Shown: positions 28,875-38,516, counted from the stretch's first letter. The stretch: 64,000 nucleotides of DNA from Candidatus Rifleibacteriota bacterium (GCA_024710355.1 JANJUX010000025.1:118104-182103), one strand, 5' to 3'. A program made the numbers and translations. The notes: generated by a model not told the origin, from the letters alone.

Positions 28875-31589
28875 TTACTTGTCGAGCTTTGATTTAAAAG
28901 ACTCGAGCTGGGCTTTGAGCAGGTCGCCGATGGTGTCGGAGAAGCCAGATTCTGATTCAGCCTGGTATTTCTTGAGTTCCTTGGCGTCGCTGTCCATGTT
29001 GGCTTCTTTGATTGAGAGCTTCAGGCGGCGGTTTTTGCGGTCGAGTTCGAGAACCTTGTAGGTTACGGTGTCGCCCTGCTTAACCACTTCAGACGGGCTG
29101 TTAACACGCTGAGCTGAAAGCTGAGAGATGTGAACGAAGCCGATGACGCCTTCGGTAACTTCTACTTCTACGCCATTATCGAGCAGAGTGGCAATTTTGC
29201 CCTGGTGCACGCTGTCTTTGCCGAACTTGCGTTCAACATCTTTCCAGGGGTCATCCTGGAGGCGGCGCAGAGAGAGACCGATTTTCTGTTTGCCCTTGTC
29301 GATTTCATAGACCATGACGTTAACCTGATCACCGACTTTGAGAGCGGCGCCCGGATTTTCAACGTCATTCTGCCATGAGAATTCAGATACGTGCAACAGA
29401 CCTTCGAGGCCATTTTCGAGCTGAATGAAGGCACCATAGGGAACCAGATTCTTAACGACGCCGGTAACCTGGTCGCCGATTTTGTATTCGTATTCAACCT
29501 TTTCCCAGGGGTCGGTGGTGGTCTGTTTCAGGCCAAGTGACAGTCTGTGGTTGGCAGTGTCGATATTGAGGATCTTGACCTTGATTTCCTGACCCTTTTC
29601 GAGAATTTCTTTCGGGTGGCTGACTTTTTTGACCCAGTCCATGTCAGAGACATGCAGCAGGCCTTCGACGCCCTGAGCGATTTCGATGAAGGCGCCAAAG
29701 TCGGTCATGTTGTTAACCTTGCCGGTTACCACATCGCCGATTTTGTATTTGGAAGTGACCTGTTCCCACGGATGGGGCAGAACTTCTTTGTATGACAGAG
29801 AAATGCGTTTCTTTTCCTTGTCGATTTCTTTTACGACGATGTCGATTGAGTCGCCGGTTTTTACGACTTCGCTCGGGTGCTTGATGTTTCTGGCCCATGA
29901 CAGGTCAGAAATGTGCACGAGGCCTTCAACGCCTTCTTCGAGTTCAACGAAAGCGCCGAAATCCATGAGGTTTTTAACCTTGCCATGATATTTCTGACCG
30001 ACTTTGTAGCGGTTGTCAACGGTTTCCCAGGGGTTGTCTTTTTTCTGCTTGATGCCGAGGCTGATTTTGCCTTTTTCGACATCCATTTTCAGAATCTTGG
30101 CTTCGATGGTTTCGCCCGGCTGAACGACTTCGCGCGGGTTGGAAATCACTGACCAGCTGAGGTCGTTGCGATGAATGAGGCCTTCAACGCCGTCGCCGAG
30201 GTCGACGAATGCGCCGTATTCAACGATTCTTGAAACAACGCCGGTGATGACGTCGTCAACGTTGAATTTTTCGAAGATTTCGTTTTTGCGTTTGTCGCGA
30301 ACCTTGTCGAGAATGGCGCGTTCAGAAACGACGACGTTCTTGCGGCGGCGGTCATACTCGGTGATAACCATCGGAAATTTCTTGCCGATGCTTTCTTTGG
30401 CGTTTTTGCCGTGTGAGAGCTGGCTCTGGGGCAGGAATGCTCTGACGCCGAGAACGCTGACGTTGTAACCGCCCTTGATGCGTTCTTTGATTTCGCCTTC
30501 GACCGGAGTTTTATTCTTGAAAGCTTCGTCGAGGTCATCCCATGAACCGAGTTCCTGGGCGCGGCGCAGCGAGAGCAGCAGCTGCCCGTGGCCGTCGTCA
30601 ACCTTTTTGACGTAGACTTTGATTTCGTCGCCAACGTTATATTTGCCTTCTTCGCCATCGAGTTCATCAGTCGGAATGATGCCGTCGGATTTGTAGCCGA
30701 GGTCGACATAAATACCGCTCTGGTTCTTCTCAATAACGGTGCCGGTTACAATGGCCCCTCTGGAGATTGTTCGGAACTCACTGTTCAGCGCTTCCTCCAT
30801 TGTCATCTGGTTCTCTTCGGCGCTATCAGCCTGTTCCTGGTGAGTGTTTTTAACTTGAGTCATACGTTCCTCCATTGGGATCAACTTGTCCCGGGTATTA
30901 GTTACGATTATGATAATCCGATCGATGACCTGATCAATAGTCATCGCGGTAGTATCCAGCAATACGGCTCCGTCAGCCTGTTTGAGCGGAGCAAATTCAC
31001 GGTTCGAGTCATATTCGTCGCGTTTGGCAATTTCAAGCTTCAGGCCTTCGAGATCGGCTTCAAAGCCCTTCTCGTGCAGGTCATGCAGGCGACGTCTGGC
31101 CCTTTCCTCGATCGAGGCGGTCAGAAAGATTTTGGTGCGGGCATCGGGGAAAACGACTGAGCCGATATCACGGCCGTCGACAACCCATTTGCCTTTTTTA
31201 CCGATCTGCCTCTGCAGAGCGGTCATGCATTCGCGCACACCCTGATTGGCGGCTACGGCAGAAACATTGCGGGCCACTTCAGGTTTGCGGATATCGTGTG
31301 TCACTTCGATATCTTTAAGAAAAACACGCGGTTGCGAGGAGTTCTCGCTGGTTTCGAAGCGCAGACCGCATTCGCTGGCACAACGGCGCATGGCGGCAAC
31401 ATCGGAAAAGTCGATGTTTTCCTGCTGGGCTTTGAGGGTTACGGCGCGATACATGGCGCCGGTATCAAGATAACCATACCCGAGCTTGTCAGCAGCCATA
31501 CGGGCTACCGTACTTTTACCAGCACCGGCGGGGCCGTCGATGGCAACTATATCAAAACCTGTCTTACTGGGCGTTTGCAAAGTGTGCAA
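28875..31589 (-). CDS. cmk-rpsA: cytidylate kinase - ribosomal protein S1 fusion
   Basis: This is a 904-residue two-part protein. Residues 10-232 are CMP/dCMP kinase (P-loop GPAGAGKS, LDTGAMYRAV, VDGRDIGSVVFP, RDEYDSNRE). After a short linker, residues about 278-870 hold seven S1 RNA-binding domains, one more than the six of E. coli S1; domains 3-6 carry the classic Y/F-GAFV-L and EGL-H-S motifs. The TTG start has AGGAG 4 nt upstream. Inside the gene, ATG codon 243 (30861-30863) has a strong GGAGGA site just before it, so free S1 of 662 residues could also be made. It is downstream of aroA, an order common in bacteria. Confidence 0.93.
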   Translation of the reverse strand: MHTLQTPSKTGFDIVAIDGPAGAGKSTVARMAADKLGYGYLDTGAMYRAVTLKAQQENIDFSDVAAMRRCASECGLRFETSENSSQPRVFLKDIEVTHDIRKPEVARNVSAVAANQGVRECMTALQRQIGKKGKWVVDGRDIGSVVFPDARTKIFLTASIEERARRRLHDLHEKGFEADLEGLKLEIAKRDEYDSNREFAPLKQADGAVLLDTTAMTIDQVIDRIIIIVTNTRDKLIPMEERMTQVKNTHQEQADSAEENQMTMEEALNSEFRTISRGAIVTGTVIEKNQSGIYVDLGYKSDGIIPTDELDGEEGKYNVGDEIKVYVKKVDDGHGQLLLSLRRAQELGSWDDLDEAFKNKTPVEGEIKERIKGGYNVSVLGVRAFLPQSQLSHGKNAKESIGKKFPMVITEYDRRRKNVVVSERAILDKVRDKRKNEIFEKFNVDDVITGVVSRIVEYGAFVDLGDGVEGLIHRNDLSWSVISNPREVVQPGETIEAKILKMDVEKGKISLGIKQKKDNPWETVDNRYKVGQKYHGKVKNLMDFGAFVELEEGVEGLVHISDLSWARNIKHPSEVVKTGDSIDIVVKEIDKEKKRISLSYKEVLPHPWEQVTSKYKIGDVVTGKVNNMTDFGAFIEIAQGVEGLLHVSDMDWVKKVSHPKEILEKGQEIKVKILNIDTANHRLSLGLKQTTTDPWEKVEYEYKIGDQVTGVVKNLVPYGAFIQLENGLEGLLHVSEFSWQNDVENPGAALKVGDQVNVMVYEIDKGKQKIGLSLRRLQDDPWKDVERKFGKDSVHQGKIATLLDNGVEVEVTEGVIGFVHISQLSAQRVNSPSEVVKQGDTVTYKVLELDRKNRRLKLSIKEANMDSDAKELKKYQAESESGFSDTIGDLLKAQLESFKSKLDK
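30861..30873 (-). promoter_or_regulatory. internal ribosome-binding site and start for S1 alone
   Basis: GGAGGA (complement of 30868-30873) lies 4 nt before an in-frame ATG (30861-30863) exactly at the Cmk-S1 junction. The product, MTQVKNTHQEQ onward, would be a complete seven-domain S1 of 662 residues. This site is better than the one at the full-length TTG start. Confidence 0.6.
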
Positions 31590-31711
31590 CGAACTCCTGT
31601 GAACTCATCGGTTGAAAATATGAACCGACTAATGGGCGATATCGTACACTATTTTTGTTCTTTGTGCAACTAAAAAAGTGATGGGAATCTTTTTATGATA
31701 AGCTTTTTACT

Positions 31712-33001
31712 TCAGCTGCTGACGCAGTTTTGCAGGCAGTTGAAGAAATCCGGAAAAGAAATCTTTACACAATCGGGATTTTTTATAAACAGTCCCTTTT
31801 CACTGCGACAGGCAAGAATGGCAAAGGCCATCGCCAGGCGGTGGTCATCGGCCGGTTCCATCGCAATTACCTCCGTCAGGCGACTGTTGCCTTCGATGCG
31901 AAACCCGTCGGGCAGTTCCTGGCATTTTACTCCGGCTTTCTGCAGTTGACTGATGAGATTGCTGATGCGGTCAGTTTCTTTGCGGCGCAGTTCTGAGGCC
32001 CCGGTTACCTGTGATGGCCCGTTGGCGAAAGCCATGGCGACTGCCAGTGCCGGCAGTTCGTCGATCAACGATGGTATTTCGGCTGCCACAATTTCGACGC
32101 CATGCAGAGTTCCGCCTGTAATGACTGCGGTACCCACTGGTTCGTTCTGTCTGTCATTCTGTTCATTGAATGAAACGCCGGTTCCCATTCTTTTCAGTAC
32201 ATTGAAAAAACCGGTTCGCCCAGGATTGAGCAGAATGTTTTTAAGTTCAATGCGGCTGCCGGGAAAAGTTGCGGCGGCCACGGCAAAAAATGCGGCACTG
32301 CTGACGTCGCCCGGAATGGTAAACGAGAAAGCACCAGCTAGCCTGAATGGCCCGTTAAGGCTGATTCTGTTCTCTGCCTGGGAAATATCGGCCCCCAAAA
32401 AACTCAGCAGTCTTTCAGTGTGATCGCGGCTTGAGAAGGGTTCTTCGATAACAGTGCTGCCGGTCGCACGCAACCCGGCGAGCAGTAGTGCCGACTTAAC
32501 CTGCGCTGAACTGTGACGGTTGAAGAATGCTGCCGGTGTCAGAGTTGGCTGACCATTGATGCGAATCGGCAGAGTGCCGGCGTCGGCACATTCTATTTTT
32601 GCGCCCATCTGGCGCAGAGGCTCGACCACCCGCAGCATCGGCCGGCGAGACAGTGAAGCATCACCGGTAAGCAGGTAGCTCCCGGGTTGCCCGGCGAGAA
32701 CGCCTGCCAGCAGTCTGGCGGTGGTACCTGAATTGCCGCAGTCAAGTTCAACTGGTGTTGAAAATTCTGTAATGGCCTGCTGACGACTCTTCAGTCGAAC
32801 GGCATTGTTGTCGCGTCGCACCGCTATACCCAGCTTTTCGACGAGTTTCAGGCTGGTGGCTACATCGACGCAGTCGGACAGATTGATAAGCTCGAGACTG
32901 CCGTCAAGCAGCAGGCTGATCAGAACCAGCCGGTGCGATATCGATTTGTCGCCCGGAAAACGCAGGCTGCCGGCAATCTGCCGCGCTGGTTCAAGAAACA
33001 T
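31712..33001 (-). CDS. aroA: 3-phosphoshikimate 1-carboxyvinyltransferase (EPSP synthase)
   Basis: This 429-residue enzyme of the shikimate pathway transfers enolpyruvate from PEP to shikimate 3-phosphate. Motifs are PGDKSISHR near the N-terminus, LDCGNSGTTARLLAG (PEP site), SLSRRPMLRVVEPLRQMGA, and the C-terminal KETDRISNLISQL region. The start is taken as the ATG at 33001, giving family length and an 11-bp overlap with the cyuA-like gene upstream; a frame to 33058 is also open. The ribosome site is weak, so translation may depend on coupling. Confidence 0.95.
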   Translation of the reverse strand: MFLEPARQIAGSLRFPGDKSISHRLVLISLLLDGSLELINLSDCVDVATSLKLVEKLGIAVRRDNNAVRLKSRQQAITEFSTPVELDCGNSGTTARLLAGVLAGQPGSYLLTGDASLSRRPMLRVVEPLRQMGAKIECADAGTLPIRINGQPTLTPAAFFNRHSSAQVKSALLLAGLRATGSTVIEEPFSSRDHTERLLSFLGADISQAENRISLNGPFRLAGAFSFTIPGDVSSAAFFAVAAATFPGSRIELKNILLNPGRTGFFNVLKRMGTGVSFNEQNDRQNEPVGTAVITGGTLHGVEIVAAEIPSLIDELPALAVAMAFANGPSQVTGASELRRKETDRISNLISQLQKAGVKCQELPDGFRIEGNSRLTEVIAMEPADDHRLAMAFAILACRSEKGLFIKNPDCVKISFPDFFNCLQNCVSS

Positions 33002-34310
33002 GCCCGGTCTTGAGTGGCTTGCCAAGCATGATCGAGAGAATCTGATCGTCGGTTTCAATCATGCCGGGAGCGGCAATCAGACCGATGTTGGCAAGGCTCG
33101 ATTCAAGGTTTTCACCGAGAACACCGTTGGTGGTTGGCAGGCGCAGACCCCGCACCGCCATCATTGCCGCCTGAAATGCCGAGTCTACGGCGCAGACCAG
33201 TTTTATCGAGCAGCCAACCTTGGCGCCGTCACAGATGATGCCGGTGATGCTGCCAACCATGTTGTTGACCGCTGCGGTCGCCGTTTCGAGGTCGCCGCCG
33301 AGCAGGTAGGTGGCACCGGCGGTCAGGCCTGTGCCGGAGCAGACGACGCAGCCGCACATTGCCGAAAGGGTTCCTGAATGATATTTCAAAATGCTGGTTA
33401 TGCCGTGACTGATTGCCAGAGCTTCGCTTAAACGCCGGCGATCGGCTTTGACATGCTCGGCGAGAACGTGCAGTGGCAGTGAAATTGTGAGCCCCTGGTT
33501 CCCGGACCCGGCCGAAGTCATTACCGGCAGGTTGCAGCCCGACATGCGCGCATCGACAGCGGCCGAAGTCAGGGCTTTGGCGCGGTTGACAACGTCGTTG
33601 CCCAGCCAGCCCTCGTTGATGAGGTTATTGTAGATGTTACCGATGTGCAGAAACCCGTCTTTGGCAAGACCGGCCTGGGCAACTCTGAGATTCATGTCTA
33701 TGCCATTGAGCATGTGCTGACGCAGCTCTTCAGAAAGCTGTCCGATGTTGTTCCAGATTTCGGCAAACGAGACCGAAGCGAGCGCCTGTCTCTGTTGCAG
33801 CAGTTCACCAGAACCGCTTTCGCCCGAGACATCAGAAGAAAAAACCGTTCGCCCGTTCTTTTCGAGAAGGATGCAGTTCTCGTGACTGCCGCTGATGATA
33901 CAGCGCCCGATTCCGCCTTTATCGTCTTCGACAAGGGCGTCGACAAAAAGCCCGTGCTTTTCGGAGGCCAGGTCGATGGTGATCAGGTCACGGTCGACGA
34001 ACTGCCGGGCCCGGTCGAGCCATGCTTCGCTCATGTTCTCGAGCAGTGTCAGCCCGGGTTCCTGCGCTTCAGAATAGCAGCCCAGTGCCGCAGCAAGCGG
34101 AATGCCGCGCTGGCCGCCGGTGCCTGGAATGCCAACTTCCATGGCATTTTTGAGCAGGTTTGTCGAAAGGCGCAGGGTGATCCTGGCAACCTCGGAGCTG
34201 GTCATTCTTCTGGCTTTGCAGGTTGCCAGGGCTATGGTTATGGGTTCAGTGCAGCCAAGGGCCGCTTTGATATCGAGGCGCAGGGTTTTTTCAAGTTGTG
34301 CAAGGCTCAT
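32991..34310 (-). CDS. UPF0597/CyuA-type L-cysteine desulfidase-like protein
   Basis: This 439-residue protein has the start motif DIKAALGCTEPITIALA, then NAMEVGIPGTGGQRGIPLAAALG, SGCNLPVMTSAGSGNQGLT and cysteines in MCGCVVCSGTG and CDGAKVGCSIKL. These are typical of the YhaM/CyuA (UPF0597) family, which carries an Fe-S cluster like serine dehydratase. Known members break down L-cysteine to pyruvate, ammonia and sulfide. GGAGGAAA precedes the ATG at 34310; the frame extends 28 codons further without a site. It overlaps aroA, placing it first in the cyuA-aroA-(cmk-rpsA) run. Confidence 0.88.
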   Translation of the reverse strand: MSLAQLEKTLRLDIKAALGCTEPITIALATCKARRMTSSEVARITLRLSTNLLKNAMEVGIPGTGGQRGIPLAAALGCYSEAQEPGLTLLENMSEAWLDRARQFVDRDLITIDLASEKHGLFVDALVEDDKGGIGRCIISGSHENCILLEKNGRTVFSSDVSGESGSGELLQQRQALASVSFAEIWNNIGQLSEELRQHMLNGIDMNLRVAQAGLAKDGFLHIGNIYNNLINEGWLGNDVVNRAKALTSAAVDARMSGCNLPVMTSAGSGNQGLTISLPLHVLAEHVKADRRRLSEALAISHGITSILKYHSGTLSAMCGCVVCSGTGLTAGATYLLGGDLETATAAVNNMVGSITGIICDGAKVGCSIKLVCAVDSAFQAAMMAVRGLRLPTTNGVLGENLESSLANIGLIAAPGMIETDDQILSIMLGKPLKTGHVS

Positions 34311-34387
34311 GGGTTTCCTCCGGTGCGCTAAAAAGTTAGCACATGCGCCGGGCAAAAACAATAAAGGCCGGTGCTGAAAAATGCGGG

Positions 34388-34417
34388 TTGGCAAGGTGCC
34401 GTCGCCGGGGCTACAAT
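34388..34417 (+). promoter_or_regulatory. promoter of the aldo/keto reductase gene
   Basis: TTGGCA (34388-34393) and TACAAT (34412-34417) are separated by 18 bp, each 5/6 to consensus, 38 bp before the ATG. Confidence 0.55.
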
Positions 34418-34455
34418 GAAAAAAAACAGCTGCGGGCTGAACTTAAGGAAATCAG

Positions 34456-35409
34456 ATGCAAAAGAATTTTCTCGGAAAAACCGGCATTGAAATAACTCAT
34501 CTTGGTATTGGCACGCTGACGATGAGCCCGATGCAGCGGGGGTTGAACGTGGCTGACGGGGCGCGGGTCATTCTGCATGCCCTTGCGGGTGGTATCAATT
34601 TTATCGATACGGCGCAGATGTATGGTTCTTATTCCCAGGTTGCCGAAGCTCTCAGACAATGGAAAGGCCCTCCGCCGGTCGTTGCCTCGAAGTCGGCCGC
34701 GCGAACCCGCGAGACCATGCAGGCCGCCGTGGCTGAATGTCTGCAGCAGACCGGCCTTAAGAAGATAGATGCTTTTCTGCTGCATGCAGTACGTGATGCC
34801 GAAGATTTTGCCGGCCGACAGGGTGCTCTCGATTATCTGCTCGAAGTGAAAAAGGCAGGTCTTATTGGCGCTGTCGGGGCCAGTTCTCACTCGGCAAAAA
34901 CTATTGATATGCTCGGTCAGCACCCGGCCATCGATGTGCTGCATCCGATGTATAACCGTGACGGCATCGGCATTCTCGACGCCAGTCTCGATGATATGAC
35001 GGTTTTTCTCAAGCGTGCCCGCGCCAACGGCAAAGGCATTTACGCAATGAAGCCGCTTGGTGGTGGCCAGCTGCGCAACGATGCAGCCGCATCGCTCGAC
35101 TGGGTTCTCAAGTCAGGGGTCGTTGATTCAGCGGTTGTTGGCATGACTTCTGCCGATGAAGTCGACATGAACGTGCTGGTGGCGAAAGGCGTTTCGGTTG
35201 ATCCGGCTTTTGCCCGCAAAGTTGCCGGGCAGCCACGCCGCCTGTTTATCAATTCAATGGTCTGCATAAACTGCGGCGCCTGCATCAGAACCTGCCAGCA
35301 GTCAGCACTGAAACCAGGTGAAAAGACACCGCAGATCGATCATCAGCTTTGTGTGCTCTGTGGCTACTGTTCCCCGGTCTGCCCGAAATTTGCGGTCCGT
35401 ATTATCTGA
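34456..35409 (+). CDS. aldo/keto reductase with C-terminal 2x[4Fe-4S] ferredoxin domain
   Basis: This 317-residue protein has an AKR barrel (about 1-255) with the tetrad Asp51, Tyr56 (IDTAQMYG), Lys79 and His110. The C-terminal ~55 residues hold two ferredoxin motifs (CINCGACIRTC and CVLCGYCSPVC). This AKR-ferredoxin arrangement is common in anaerobes and suggests electrons exchanged with Fe-S carriers rather than only NADPH. The barrel is somewhat short. AAGGAA precedes the ATG. It is monocistronic, with its own promoter and a shared terminator. The substrate is unknown. Confidence 0.9.
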   Translation: MQKNFLGKTGIEITHLGIGTLTMSPMQRGLNVADGARVILHALAGGINFIDTAQMYGSYSQVAEALRQWKGPPPVVASKSAARTRETMQAAVAECLQQTGLKKIDAFLLHAVRDAEDFAGRQGALDYLLEVKKAGLIGAVGASSHSAKTIDMLGQHPAIDVLHPMYNRDGIGILDASLDDMTVFLKRARANGKGIYAMKPLGGGQLRNDAAASLDWVLKSGVVDSAVVGMTSADEVDMNVLVAKGVSVDPAFARKVAGQPRRLFINSMVCINCGACIRTCQQSALKPGEKTPQIDHQLCVLCGYCSPVCPKFAVRII

Positions 35410-35439
35410 AAACTCTGCCGGAAAACCGGCTGAAAGCAA

Positions 35440-35477
35440 AAACCGGCTGCCTGCATGTGCAGACAGCCGGTTTCTTT
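35440..35477. terminator. bidirectional terminator between the aldo/keto reductase gene and hppA
   Basis: A 10-bp perfect stem (35440-35449 with 35464-35473) continues into an inner CTGC/GCAG stem. It is followed by TTTCTTTTC on the plus strand and a T-rich run on the minus strand, and serves two convergent genes. Confidence 0.85.
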
Positions 35478-35487
35478 TCAGAGCAGA

Positions 35488-38343
35488 TTAGAAACCGTCG
35501 AAACCACCGCCGGCCGCGGGTGCGGCTGCCGGAGCTGAGGCTGCTTCAGTTGCTGCCGGAGTAGCTGCATCGGCCGGGGCCGGAGTTGCAGCCGGAGCAT
35601 CAGCGGCAGGATCTGCCGGTGCGGGAGCAGCTGAAGTGTCAGCCGGGGCAGTGGTCGGAGCCGGAGCTGCATCAGCTGGAGCCGGTGCCGGTTCGGTTTT
35701 CGGGGTGGCATCAATAGCGTCGAAGCCGCCTTCAAAGCCGCCGCTGGTCGCGGCTGGTGCCGGTTTGTCAGCTGGTTTGGCTTCGTCGATGGCGCCGAAA
35801 CCTTCGGTGCTGGCAGGCTTTTCTTCGGGCTTGGTGTCAGCCGGGGTTTCTACCGGTTTGACTTCGCCAGGTTTCACTTCGGGCTTCTGGGCCGGAGTGG
35901 TAGTTTTGTTGGCGGCATCTTCGTCGGGCAGAATGATGTCTTCGGTGCCCATCAGCGGATCTTCTTCGAAGATCGAGCTGGTTTTGCCGGTTTTTTCAGT
36001 TTCATTGAGACCGGGAAGTTTGACTTCGCGGGCGCTGAGAAGCTTGTTGAAATCTTCTTTATAGCGGATTTCGGTCGGGGCGAAACCAAAATAGTACTGG
36101 ATCTTCGGTGAATAGCTGACGGTCAGACCGGCAACAACTACGGCCACCATGCTCATCAGCTTGATGAGAATGTTGAGTGACGGGCCGGAAGTGTCTTTGA
36201 ACGGGTCGCCGACGGTGTCGCCGACTACGGTTGCCTTGTGGTTGTCAGAACCCTTGCCACCCATCTGGCCTGATTCGACGTATTTCTTGGCGTTATCCCA
36301 GGCGCCACCGGCATTCGACATCATTACGGCTACGGAGAAACCGCAGGCGAGACCGCCGACCAGCATGCCGATTACGCCGCCAACGCCGAGAACCAGACCG
36401 ACGACGATCGGAGTGATGATGGCGATAAGGCTGGGTGCCAGCATTTCTTTCTGCGCGCCCTTGGTAGAAATGGCTACGCACGCGGCATAGTCAGCTTTGG
36501 CACCGGGTTCACCCTTCAACAGGCCGGGGATTTCCTTGAACTGTCTGCGAACTTCTTCGACCATGCTGTGGGCAGCACGACCGACCGCTTTCATGGTCAT
36601 GGCACAGAATACGAAGACCATCATGGCGCCGATGAAAACACCGACGAGAACGAGCGGGTTCATCAGGTTGACGTTGTAGTAGGCCATGAAATCGGCCATG
36701 GTGGCCTTGGCTATCGGAACTGCCTTTTCGGCACTGGGAAAGATATACTGGTCGAGCTGTGATTCGCTGAATTTAGCGACGCGCAGCAGGCCGATGCGGA
36801 GTTCTTCGATGTAGGCGCCAAGCAGGGCCATGGCGGTCAGAGCGGCAGAACCGATGGCGAAGCCTTTACCGGTGGCGGCTGTGGTGTTACCGAGTGAATC
36901 GAGGGCGTCAGTGCGCTTTCTGACTTCGGGGCCCATGTGTGACATTTCGGCGTTACCACCGGCGTTGTCGGCGATCGGGCCGTAGGCGTCAGTGGCGAGA
37001 GTCAGACCAAGGGTCGAGAGCATACCGACGGCGGCGATACCGATACCATAGAGACCCATGGCCGGGTTGTTGAAACCATCAGCAAAGCCGTAGGCAAGAA
37101 TGATACCGAGGCTGACGGTGAGAACCGGAATACCTGTTGACATCATACCGGTTGCCAGACCTTCGATGATGACGGTGGCGGGGCCGGTTGATGACTGGGC
37201 GGCGACTTCCTGGGTCGGCTCATAGTCAGAAGAGGTGTAGTATTCTGTGGCCCAGCCGATAATGATACCTGACATCAGACCGGTGATGATCGAGCCAAGA
37301 ATGTAGATGTGGTCGGGCAGCATTTTCCAGACGAGAATGGCGCTGCCGACGGCTGTCAGCAGAGAAGATACATTGATGCCGCGACCAAGGGCACCCATCA
37401 GTTCTTTCTGAGAGGCGTCTTCGTCGGTGCTGACGAAATAAATGCCGACCAGAGAGAAAAGAATGCCGGCCCCGGCGATTGCCAGCGGCAGAAGAATCGA
37501 GTTGACCTGCAGGGGCAGCAGTTCAGGGGTAGTGAATGCGGCGGCGCCAAGAGCGGCGGTGGCCAGAATCGAACCGCAGTATGACTCATAAAGGTCGGCG
37601 CCCATGCCGGCTACGTCGCCGACGTTGTCGCCGACGTTATCAGCGATAACAGCCGGATTGCGCGGATCGTCTTCGGGAATGCCGGCTTCGGTTTTACCGA
37701 CAAGGTCGGCGCCAACGTCAGCGGCTTTGGTGAAGATACCACCGCCAACGCGGGCAAACAGAGCCTGCGAGCTGGCGCCCATGCCGAAGGTCAGCATGAT
37801 GGTGGTGATTTCCATGTAGTCGTGAACGGCAAAGACGCTGTCTTTGAAGATGGTGTCTTTAGTGCTCATGACCCAGTTGAGAATTTTCCACCAGATCGAG
37901 ATGTCAAGAAGACCGAGACCGACGACGACGAAGCCCATGACGGCGCCACTTCTGAAAGCGACCTGCAGACCCTGATTAAGGGACTTGGCAGCAGCGGCAG
38001 CGGTGCGGTTCGAGGCGTTGGTGGCAGTTTGCATGCCGAGATAGCCGGAGAGACCCGAGAAAAAACCGCCGGTCAGAAAGGCGAGCGGGGTCCAGGGGCT
38101 CTGTACGTGCAGTACAAAAGAAAGGAAGGCGAAAAAGGCGAAGGCAACGATGAAGAAAATGCCGACGACCTTATACTGTGACCAGAGGTACGACATGGCG
38201 CCCTCTTTAACATATCCGGCGATTTCGCGGGACTTTTCGCTACCCGGGTCAGATGCCATCATGGCGTTGTAAAAATACCAGGCAAAAACCAGCGCGGTGA
38301 GCGAGCCTATCGGGGCAAGCCAGAAAAACAGTTGTGCGTCCAC
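35488..38343 (-). CDS. hppA: membrane-bound ion-translocating pyrophosphatase with long C-terminal tail
   Basis: This 951-residue protein couples PPi hydrolysis to H+ or Na+ pumping. The core (about 1-750) has some 16 hydrophobic segments and the PPi-site motifs DVGADLVGKTEAGIPEDDPRNPA and DNVGDNVGD, plus the C-terminal KGSDNHKATVVGDTVGDP. GNTTAATGKGF has Ala where K+-independent enzymes have Lys, so the enzyme should be K+-dependent. The last 200 residues are an Ala/Pro/Glu/Lys-rich tail with three aromatic-Gly motifs (GFGAIDE, GFEGGFDAID, GGGFDGF), absent from ordinary family members. The start is GTG with AAGGAGG upstream. Na+ versus H+ cannot be read safely. Confidence 0.95.
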   Translation of the reverse strand: MDAQLFFWLAPIGSLTALVFAWYFYNAMMASDPGSEKSREIAGYVKEGAMSYLWSQYKVVGIFFIVAFAFFAFLSFVLHVQSPWTPLAFLTGGFFSGLSGYLGMQTATNASNRTAAAAAKSLNQGLQVAFRSGAVMGFVVVGLGLLDISIWWKILNWVMSTKDTIFKDSVFAVHDYMEITTIMLTFGMGASSQALFARVGGGIFTKAADVGADLVGKTEAGIPEDDPRNPAVIADNVGDNVGDVAGMGADLYESYCGSILATAALGAAAFTTPELLPLQVNSILLPLAIAGAGILFSLVGIYFVSTDEDASQKELMGALGRGINVSSLLTAVGSAILVWKMLPDHIYILGSIITGLMSGIIIGWATEYYTSSDYEPTQEVAAQSSTGPATVIIEGLATGMMSTGIPVLTVSLGIILAYGFADGFNNPAMGLYGIGIAAVGMLSTLGLTLATDAYGPIADNAGGNAEMSHMGPEVRKRTDALDSLGNTTAATGKGFAIGSAALTAMALLGAYIEELRIGLLRVAKFSESQLDQYIFPSAEKAVPIAKATMADFMAYYNVNLMNPLVLVGVFIGAMMVFVFCAMTMKAVGRAAHSMVEEVRRQFKEIPGLLKGEPGAKADYAACVAISTKGAQKEMLAPSLIAIITPIVVGLVLGVGGVIGMLVGGLACGFSVAVMMSNAGGAWDNAKKYVESGQMGGKGSDNHKATVVGDTVGDPFKDTSGPSLNILIKLMSMVAVVVAGLTVSYSPKIQYYFGFAPTEIRYKEDFNKLLSAREVKLPGLNETEKTGKTSSIFEEDPLMGTEDIILPDEDAANKTTTPAQKPEVKPGEVKPVETPADTKPEEKPASTEGFGAIDEAKPADKPAPAATSGGFEGGFDAIDATPKTEPAPAPADAAPAPTTAPADTSAAPAPADPAADAPAATPAPADAATPAATEAASAPAAAPAAGGGFDGF

Positions 38344-38405
38344 ACAGACCTCCTTCAGGGATCTTCAATCCTAAAATATCCTCATTCCTGCAACAACAAG
38401 CAGTA

Positions 38406-38433
38406 AATATACCATGAAAATTTTACTTGTCAA
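38406..38433 (-). promoter_or_regulatory. strong promoter of hppA
   Basis: Minus-strand TTGACA (38428-38433, 6/6) and TATATT (38406-38411, 5/6) are separated by 16 bp, about 55 nt before the GTG start. Confidence 0.75.
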
Positions 38434-38516
38434 TTAAATGGCAAGTTCTTTTGCGTTTGCAGCAAGAGAAAATTTGAATTGCCATAACAGCTTCAGGATG
38501 TTAAAATTTTCCAGCT

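Noticed and set aside
38440..38465. Third copy of the MITE end (GCGTTTGC) near the hppA promoter
   Set aside because: Only an 8-bp word is shared; there is no partner end, no duplication and no further similarity.
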